DNA of 64,000 nt from Agroathelia rolfsii (taxonomy: Eukaryota; Basidiomycota; Agaricomycetes; Amylocorticiales; Amylocorticiaceae): assembly GCA_018343915.1 (NCBI GenBank), contig JABRWF010000006.1, forward strand, positions 1,054,001 to 1,118,000, written 5' to 3'. The position numbers and the translations under genes were made by a program. Position 1 is the first letter of the stretch. Each line of letters begins with the position of its first letter. Under the pieces are notes generated by a model. That model made no database searches. It saw nothing but the letters and a program-made list of their open reading frames with translations, and was not told where the DNA came from. Below are positions 56,577 through 64,000 of this stretch, piece by piece.

Positions 56577-59500
56577 ATGCAACCCGTTGGGGAGATCAGG
56601 TCCGAAGAATACGCCACATTCGCCTCAAAACATTGTTAACAGAACCCGATAGTGACCAGGTGTCTGACTCGCAGGCCAGCCAAATTCTACGCGATGCGCT
56701 AGGGGGGGAGTCGTTAGGAGATATTGGGCATCCCGATAGTAGCATCTCAGAGGACGTCTCGTTGATATTGGAAGAGCAATCGTTTGGTGCCCGGAGTTAT
56801 CCCACCGAAACCGATGAGCTGAATTATCACCTTCATGGACTTGCACCTACTCAAACGCAGGACGAGGACTTATATGCTTTACCAAAATCACAAAAGGAGA
56901 ACACTCCAACGGCCTCAACACACAAAGGGTGGAATGAGCCTTTGTTTGCTCCACAGAAGCCAAAGAGTTCAAGGCCACATGCAGATGTTTCGAGTCGGCC
57001 CCCTTCACGTAATGCTGTGCCTGACACAAAGAACATAAATGAGATGCAGCGCAATTCTCACCTGTCTGGCCCTGGGAAAGGCATTGCCTCGAAGAACAAA
57101 GCTACAGAGATGCCACAACGCCCCTCTACGAAACCTAACTCCAAATGGTCTTCACGGCTGTCACAAAACTCTACTGAATCAACATCTCAGGACTCATTTG
57201 TGGGACCCATCCCTCCAGAGGATAAACAAAAGCAATTTCTTTCATCTACCAAGCAATTTGATATTCCCTTATCTGAGATCGGTCGGTCCACATCTACTAG
57301 CGACTGCACCCCTGGCAAGCCTGTAAACGCTAGTGTCTTCTACAACAGAATGCCCTCTGAAAGAAAGACACACACCGGACATTCTGGCAAAGTCTTGGTG
57401 GAAGATTCGGATAGTCGTCAAACCCAATCATCAAATGCTCAGTCTCAACAATCTCACGACTCGAACGCGTCGCACTTGGGTCAGTCTCAGTTCGAGATGA
57501 CCCACAAGCAGCCTGAGGAGGCTACTTTTGAACTCCCAGCTGGCCTTTCTCAGTCTTCACGCGAGGACTCTCAACCGGGCTCGTCATATGCTCGCATTCT
57601 TGAAGGAGATTATACACAGGAACCTACGCAGGCAATGGAGCCTACCCAACCCTCCGGCGAACAGGAGGACACCTCCATGAGCGTACCAATGGCAGATACC
57701 ACTGACACGAGTGATTTCCTCAGTCCTCCAAATCATGATTCCCGGTTTTTAATTCCCTCTGCTCCGTCTCTCCCACCGCATGATCACACAGCTTCAACCA
57801 CTGCCAGCGAGGCGGGCCCAGGACCCAGAAGCTTACTGCGTATGATCAATCCTGTTAAGCAGTGGAAAATGAATATGCTCATGGCACAAGTGTCACCGAC
57901 CGACACCCGTCCTACTGGGCCTGTATCTGATGAAACTCAAGTAGTCGAACCGGAGGAAGACAGCTTTTCGATCCCAGGTCTTGCATCTCATCCTGAGGAG
58001 CGCTATGCCATCGCACACAAAGCCCCGGAAGCCAATCACGTTCCCGAAGCTCAACCTGCCAAGAATGACGGTGTTGCAGATCAACATGCGTCTGCCCCTC
58101 CTTCTCATTCACCTCCTATGCCCACAGCCTTCGGGCTCATGTCTCCTAATCGTAGTAGTGCTGTGGTTCCGGACTCTGAACCCACACAACAGCCCTCCTT
58201 GGGGAAGTCTTCCGGTCGCCAAACTACCACCAGCCGTCAATCTTCCCCTTCTCAGCCGCTTATCGAGGTGGTGAAGAAACCGCCGCCTAAGACACCCCCG
58301 CCAGCGGAGCTGAGCGACGATGATGAAGATGACGTTCCTCTTGCTGCTCAAGTCCAACCATCTATGTCTCGAAAGATTGAAGAGAAGACCTCGGTTGTGT
58401 CTGCGCCCAAGAGTCGAGTGATTCAGGTAAGCCGAATGACATATTATTCATCTATTTCAACGGTTTGACTTGCCCATTTAGACTAGATCGCCTGCTTCTG
58501 GGAAACGTAGGATACAATCCTCTGTCGCCCGACCACCAGTTCACGATGAGGTGCCCTCCTCCGCTCCCGGGCAAGACAAGACGGACGTTGCCGAGATAAG
58601 AGTCAGAGCGCCTCCCGAACTTGTGCGCGCTCCCACGAAACGTAGCAAGACCAAGAGCACTCCGAAAGCAGCACGCTCTGGGCCGATCAAATCCTTTAAC
58701 AATGCGCGAAAGCTGACCCCGGTCACGCCAATCGACGAAGCTGAAGACGATGATGAAGATGATAACGATGAGATGAACCTTTTGGCGTATAAGAATGAAC
58801 GTGAGTTAACGACGACGGAATCTGTAGAGGATAATGAAACGGAAATGGATTCATTACCTGCCCCCACTCCAACACCAGCGACGACAACAACAGTAACAAC
58901 GACAACAACAATGTCAACAATGGCGTCAGAAAGTGCGATTGGTGCTGGAACAGGGGCAGTGTCAACCCGCAAGCGTAAGCGGACCGAATCGTCTACAGCG
59001 GTTGCCGCACGCAGACCCAAAGCACCCAGGAAGGGGTCGTCATCCACGTCAGCCAGAGCTCAGGCCAATGTGGCCACCAGGGTCAGTCGACGGAAGAATG
59101 CTACTATCGTCAAGGCAGAGAACACACCTCAGGCCCGCCTGGGCAAGTCCTCACGCGCTTTGACAGGAAGCAGGCTCTTGTCCGAAGAGCCTACCAAGGT
59201 TTTTGCGCTTTGGAAGCGAGACGGTTTCTACTACCCAGGCGTGATCTATTCGCATATAGCCGGTTCTCGTTATCGCGTCAACTTTGACGATGGTACGAAT
59301 GATGAAGTAGACATCAAGAAGATGCGACGGTATGAGTTACAAAGCGGCGACGAGGTCAATGCGACCGAGGCTACTACGAACGCGGTAGTGTCCGACACGA
59401 CTCAGATGGAGCTAACGGGCCAGGTCATAGTGGAAATAGATGATGGGGAGACGCTGGAAAGGTTAGAGATCGAGGTCGTAAACGTCCGCATCGCAGCGCG

Positions 59501-60596
59501 AGCTATCTCCAAAGCGTGGAATAATCGGATAATTACGCCCGCCTCAGTGGTTCCAGTCGTGCAACCCAAGTCATCAAAAGTCTCGCCTTCGCAGTCCAGA
59601 ACCTCTCTGGTCAGCGAGAATTCAAAACGCGACGCCCGGACGAAACCCTTGCTCCGCACTGGATTCGTAATGACTTGGAGCAACAACGATTGGGATGACA
59701 AACAGAAGGCGAAAGTAGTCTCGACGATCAAGAATCTTGGTGGTACCGTTTTCGACGATTGGTTCTCCATCTATCCTATGAATGGGAAGTCTAGTAACGC
59801 CAACACGCGGTGGATAGTAGACAAGGAAGAGGTCCGATGGAATTTGCAAGACAAGGGGCTTACCCATCTTTTCCTCATATCCGATGATGCCAGTCGGAAA
59901 CCCAAGTTCCTTATCGCACTTGCCCTTGGTATCCCGTGTGTTTCGTTTCAATGGATAGATGCCACCGTTACTCAGGTAAGATTGATATTCCTTTCTCTGA
60001 GTATATCCTACTGACTCGATTTACTTTTTAACTTTTGCGGGCTATCATAGGGGAAAACTGTCAACTGGAGGTCCTACCTTCTACCTGCCGGATTCTGCGA
60101 GGCCATGAACATGCGCGTGTCCCAATTAGTAGATTGGGATTGGGGAAATTCTTTCGAACACGTGAGAGATATCATGAACAATCCTGCACCCCCGAAGCCC
60201 TTCAAGGATTTCACCATTCTCTGCTTGGACGGCGACTTTGTGCCGACGGCAAAAGCGAAACGAGTGCGCATTCTCCAAGAGTGGATGTTTTACATTATGG
60301 ACTAATCATTTTCTTGATTACAGATGAACAGCGACGAAACATTCAACAGTAGCCATCGACTTGTGCCCAAGATCATTCTCTCCATGGGCGCCAGTCGGGT
60401 CGAAGCAGCCGCCGGGATTGAGTACGCATCTGATCCGGACCTCGTGTCGTATGACTACATCGTTGTCAAGGAGCAAGAGCATATTTTGCACAATGTTCCT
60501 GAAGGCGTTCAGTGCGTCCATTTTAGTTGGGTAAAAGACTGTCTCATTGCGGGACGAGTCCTGCCGATCACGTGGGAGTTGGAAGATGATCAATGA
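56577..60596 (+). CDS. Crb2/Rad9/53BP1-like DNA-damage checkpoint adaptor (Tudor + tandem BRCT)
   Basis: Chromatin-bound adaptor that links damaged-site histone marks to checkpoint kinases. About 1,260 residues. The first 850 are disordered and rich in SQ/TQ dipeptides (SDSQASQ, PTQTQDE, SSNAQSQQSHDS, EPTQAMEPTQ), the expected ATM/ATR targets. A Tudor domain follows: KVFALWKRDGFYYPGVIYSH and YRVNFDDGTNDEVDIKKMRR near 59200-59330. BRCT 1 contains FVMTWSNNDWDDK, IKNLGGTVFDDWF and GIPCVSFQWIDA. BRCT 2 contains FKDFTILCLDGDFV, IILSMGASRVE and GVQCVHFSWVKDCL. Stop at 60594-60596. The long frame has no ATG at its own 5' end. I use the ATG at 56577, spliced by a GTCCGA-TAG intron of about 50 bases to DQVSDSQASQ, which keeps frame. 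Three further introns lie in the 3' half. Confidence 0.82.
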
Positions 60597-61127
60597 TTCT
60601 TTTGTAATTTTTTTTTCACTTTTTGCTTACTCATCGCGTATGCATAACCTTTTTGCCTTATCTGAGTATACTATGATTTCAAGCATGTATAATGCCGTAT
60701 AGGCATATTCTTTTCTCCTTTTTCTTTCTCTTTTTATTATTATGTCCCTTTTTTCTTCGTATCCTTGTTGCATTATTTCAATATCATAAATACATGTTTC
60801 CGTTTATTTCCATTTTACAATCGTCACTTCCACCTTGACGTTTCGCAACTTACGACCAAAATGTGATCTTTTCTTGTTGATCAGCGATCACTTATATATT
60901 TGAATATTATATAGTTGGCAAATCTCGACAACATCTTATCCAAATTCATGTTTATCTCACCATATATGTGCATGCGCCTTTCAGGGCCACCACCATTTTG
61001 GCATGTTGCCAAAAATTTCATAGTAATACATGTAATCCAATGTCTACTTGATGGTAATAGCACGTGAGCTTAGAACTATCAATCTCTGGGGACGACGATC
61101 TGGAACTGTCTTTTTAAACCTGGGTAA
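60597..61127. other. intergenic AT-rich region between convergent genes
   Basis: About 530 bases, T-rich then AT-rich, holding the 3' UTRs of two convergent genes. No gene seen. Confidence 0.4.
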
Positions 61128-63383
61128 CTACCTCATCAATCCGAAACCGACAACGGCAACAGTCACTATAAAGACTAGTAATCGTTTGATTATCCTCCTT
61201 CTCGCCAATTCCTTTTCCCATTTGCTTGCACCTTCAGCTATGAAGTCTTCCCATACCGGCCTACGTAACATCCACCAAAAATAGGTGACTGATCCCGGAA
61301 AAGTGGTCACGTTTTTGTTGGATTTGCTTCGGCGATACCACGACATGCAAGTACTCCAGACGGAACTTTCGAGTCGTCCTTGGAGCCATTTGTCGTACTT
61401 GGCAGTAGGCTGGGGCTTGACGGTGAAAGAACGCGCTTTGCCTTCGAGGATAGGTTTAACCATCTGCATAATATATTGGACTTGAACCTCGCTTGAAAAG
61501 ATGAGCGAGGCATGGCCGGTTGCCACATTAGGACCTGGAGACCTTCATAAGAGAACTCCTTAGTTAATGAGCACTGGTGACCAAACATTACCGTTTATCA
61601 TGAAGTAGTTTGGAATATCCTGTAAAACAATGTTAAACCTTTCCACCGCAAGAGTTCCTCAGCTACAACTCACAGGGAAGCATGTACCAAGGTAAGCGGT
61701 AGGTCCACCTTGCTCATCCCAATAATTCCCGAGCTTCTGACCATTGCGGCCAGTTACTTGTACGTGTTTTGTTCTCTGATTTAAGTCCATAAGTGGAACT
61801 ACCCTTAAATCTGCAATCTACGACTACAAATTCACTCACCAAGATGCTGAACCCGGTGGCATAGATGATTATATCAAGTGGCACAACTTCCCCGCCCGAG
61901 AGACGAATACCCTCATCTACGACCGCTTCAATCTTGTCCCATCGCAGATGAACGTTCGGCTGGCTCAGTGAATCGAGATATCCTGGGTCAATGATAACAC
62001 GCTTGCAACCCGGGGCTATAAATTGTCTTTAGTGTTGCAATTATCAGCCTGAGGATACAATTAAAGACTCACCAAAATCCGGCAGAAGCTTTTCTACATG
62101 CTCTGGAGCCTTCGCCTTCATGTATTCAGTAAAATGCTAATGTAATTTTTTCCCCTTTCTTTTAGTCCACTCATCATAGAAAAAAAAATACATATATCTT
62201 GATTGCGCACCTTGCGGGAAATTCGGGATGCGAAACTCTCAGGGCTTCCGAATGCCATGGATTTTATATCACTCTACAAAAGCATCAGCAGTCAGTCATA
62301 TGGATATTATCGTGGTGACGCATACCGTAGCCATAATAAAATTGCGATATATGCGTGCTGTGAATGGAAGGTTTGCGAACATCCACTTGGTGCGATCCGA
62401 ATACTCAAACTGGGGTTTGGGCGTATACCATTGGCGACTTCGTGCAAAGTTGACAATTTCAACGGTGGGATCTTTAGCTATCTGGGGTATCAGCTGGGCA
62501 CTGTTTTCAATCCGTCAGATGAAGGGATATTATCTATAAAGAGTGGCAAGGACACTCACCCTGAGCAACCATTACCAATTACGCCTACCCGTTTGCCGGC
62601 AAGATCAACGTCATGCCTCCATCGCGCAGAATGCCAACTAAGACCCCGGAATGACTCAGTTCCGGTGATATCTGAGGGGATCAAAGGATCTTGAAAAAAT
62701 CCAATTGCAGATATGACGATCTCTGCGGTAGTCTCATAGCGCTCGCCGGTAACAGTATCCTCCAGCATGATGTGGTATTGCTGTTCTGATTGGTTCCATT
62801 CTAATGAAGAGACGGAGGTGTTGAATTTGGTAAGTTTCTCCAGGTTATAATTCGCGAAAATGCGTTCCCAGTATGCCAAAATCTCAGGCTGTCCAGCGTA
62901 GTATGAAGTCCAGTTGGGGTTCAACTCTGCTGATAGAGAATACCAGTGAACTCCAACATCACTGCCCTGAATATCTCATAATTAAACATCGAGAATAAGG
63001 AATTTGAATATTGGTATTGCTAACTCACACAGCCGGGATAGGTATTTTCCTGAGAGAAATTCGCTTAACAACGTGTATTAGAGCAGAAAATCGTCAACAT
63101 GCAAACTTACACTCCAAGTGCCCCCAACACCCGGCGACCTTTCGTAAATCTAGTATGATCAGCTATAAGTTGATGCGAAATGACCTTGGCATATACAAAA
63201 GGACCGACTGTAAAATTATGGAAGTTCAATTGGGTCTTGAGAGCTAGAGCAGCGGCAATTCCACCGCTACTGTATATATCCAGATGATCAGCTGCCATTA
63301 GCGGTACAAGCACAGTGCAAGAACGACTACCCAGCACCAATAATGACCACACGAGCTGGAGAGCGTAAATATTTCCCAGACAT
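61128..63383 (-). CDS. Baeyer-Villiger-type flavin monooxygenase with C-terminal membrane anchor
   Basis: FAD- and NADPH-dependent monooxygenase, likely converting a ketone or related compound; substrate unknown. ATG at 63381-63383 ([18 protein letters not shown]); the FAD glycine motif is completed on exon 2 as [11 protein letters not shown]. Exon 3 gives [13 protein letters not shown], then NTYPGC and [14 protein letters not shown]. The type I Baeyer-Villiger fingerprint FxGxxxHxxxW is exact in [15 protein letters not shown] near 62655. The NADPH glycine motif [13 protein letters not shown] follows. Downstream are [34 protein letters not shown], and the C-terminal exon from 61526 with [20 protein letters not shown]. 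That exon ends in a basic patch and the hydrophobic tail [17 protein letters not shown], a likely tail anchor. About ten exons; one donor is GTCGGT. Looks intact. Confidence 0.88.
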
Positions 63384-64000
63384 AGTTTTAGAGGGTACTC
63401 TCTAGGGGAAGGCTGCGTTCTAAGACAACCACGAGAACCAACTCGTTATATACCTATATGCACTATCAAATATTAGCATACATGTATATCTGGGGTAGCC
63501 ATGTTTGATAAGCCTTGTAATTACCAAAGCTGAAGAACGCTAAATTCCCCCATTTATCAGTCTCACTGGGGAATTCGCAAGTGAAGATACCGGTGCCACA
63601 CACCCAAACCGCCGGAGCCTTATGTCAACATTCGGGAAGCGAATGACGAGCCGCCAGTGATACATCGACACGCCATCCCATTACACCCACAAGTTCTTAA
63701 ACGCTTCCCTAGATCATTGAGCGAGGGGGGATTGTCAATCAATCATCTGTGGATATCACCGTCTCCTTGGCACTCCGTTCTAACTTACCGTTCTAACTTA
63801 CACACCACTATCATGCATTGTCTCTCAAGTCTAACAAGTCTGAGTCCAAATACCGAATGCACTTTCGCACTGTATACCATTCGCATCTATGGCTTTACCG
63901 TTTTCCCCGAGGAGCTCACCAAGCTCCTATGCCACTCGGGTCATGTATCCATCAGATCGAAAGGCTAATGGTATAGCAAGCTCCGAACCGCAGGGTCATC
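63384..64000. other. right-hand flank, no gene recognised
   Basis: Promoter side of the monooxygenase gene. A 13-base direct repeat (CGTTCTAACTTAC) occurs twice in tandem at about 63776-63802. An open frame at 63657-63968 shows no family resemblance. Confidence 0.4.

Noticed and set aside
63657..63968. 103-codon frame at the right end
   Set aside because: No recognisable motif and no start context; composition is like intergenic DNA.
1..64000. Intact LTR retrotransposons, DNA transposons or CRISPR arrays
   Set aside because: No reverse transcriptase, transposase or integrase motifs, no long terminal repeats and no regularly spaced repeats were seen. The only duplications are the NUP133 fragment, the secreted-protein repeat units and simple repeats.

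Overview
The window is a stretch of fungal nuclear chromosome, almost certainly from a basidiomycete of the Agaricomycetes type. Genes are dense and lie on both strands. Most are broken by many short introns of about 50-60 nt with GT...AG ends. Several families are typical of mushroom-forming or plant-associated basidiomycetes: a DUF6534-like membrane protein, a large P-loop NTPase/nuclease protein, a fused mitochondrial transhydrogenase and a Crb2/Rad9-like Tudor-BRCT protein. I cannot name the species. Nothing viral or prokaryotic was seen, and no intact transposon.

Layout, left to right. 0.3-2.8 kb: MFS anion permease (-). 4.4-7.0 kb: L-type amino-acid permease of the MUP1 type (+). 7-9.8 kb: gene-poor. 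9.8-14.5 kb: copper chaperone ATX1 followed by a ferric/cupric reductase (both +), a plausible metal-homeostasis pair. 15.1-16.5 kb: tRNA pseudouridine-55 synthase PUS4 (+). 17.4-18.7 kb: DapA/HOGA-type aldolase (+). 19.2 kb: intron-containing tRNA-Glu (-). 20-21.1 kb: secreted Pro/Ser/Gly/His-rich repeat protein (-). 22.8-24.2 kb: decayed DUF6534 gene (+). 25-29.7 kb: nucleoporin NUP133 (+). 29.9-33.1 kb: P-loop NTPase fused to a restriction-endonuclease-like domain (-). 33.65-34.0 kb: decayed second copy of the NUP133 3' end (+). 34.1-36.5 kb: divergent pair COA8 (-) and CHMP7 (+). 36.75-39.3 kb: chromodomain protein (-). 39.7 kb: small hypothetical gene (+). 42.2-47.3 kb: NAD(P) transhydrogenase (+). 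48.2-49.8 kb: UDP-galactose-type nucleotide-sugar transporter (+). 50.6-52.5 kb: NAPE-PLD-like metallo-beta-lactamase (+). 53.9-56.1 kb: single-pass membrane protein (-). 56.6-60.6 kb: Crb2/Rad9-like checkpoint adaptor (+). 61.1-63.4 kb: Baeyer-Villiger-type flavin monooxygenase (-).

The most unusual part is 25-34 kb. NUP133 is conserved exon by exon, but it carries an in-frame TAA in its beta-propeller and a last intron whose donor reads TTAAGT instead of GTAAGT. About 4 kb downstream, in the same orientation, lies a heavily mutated copy of its 3' end. The two NUP133 pieces bracket an intact NTPase/PD-(D/E)XK-like gene of the kind proposed to be a mobile conflict or effector module. Spliced frames of the other conserved genes that I followed by eye are intact, so the NUP133 lesions stand out.

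Intron boundaries were placed by hand from splice signals and reading-frame continuity. They are reliable where conserved motifs flank them and approximate elsewhere.
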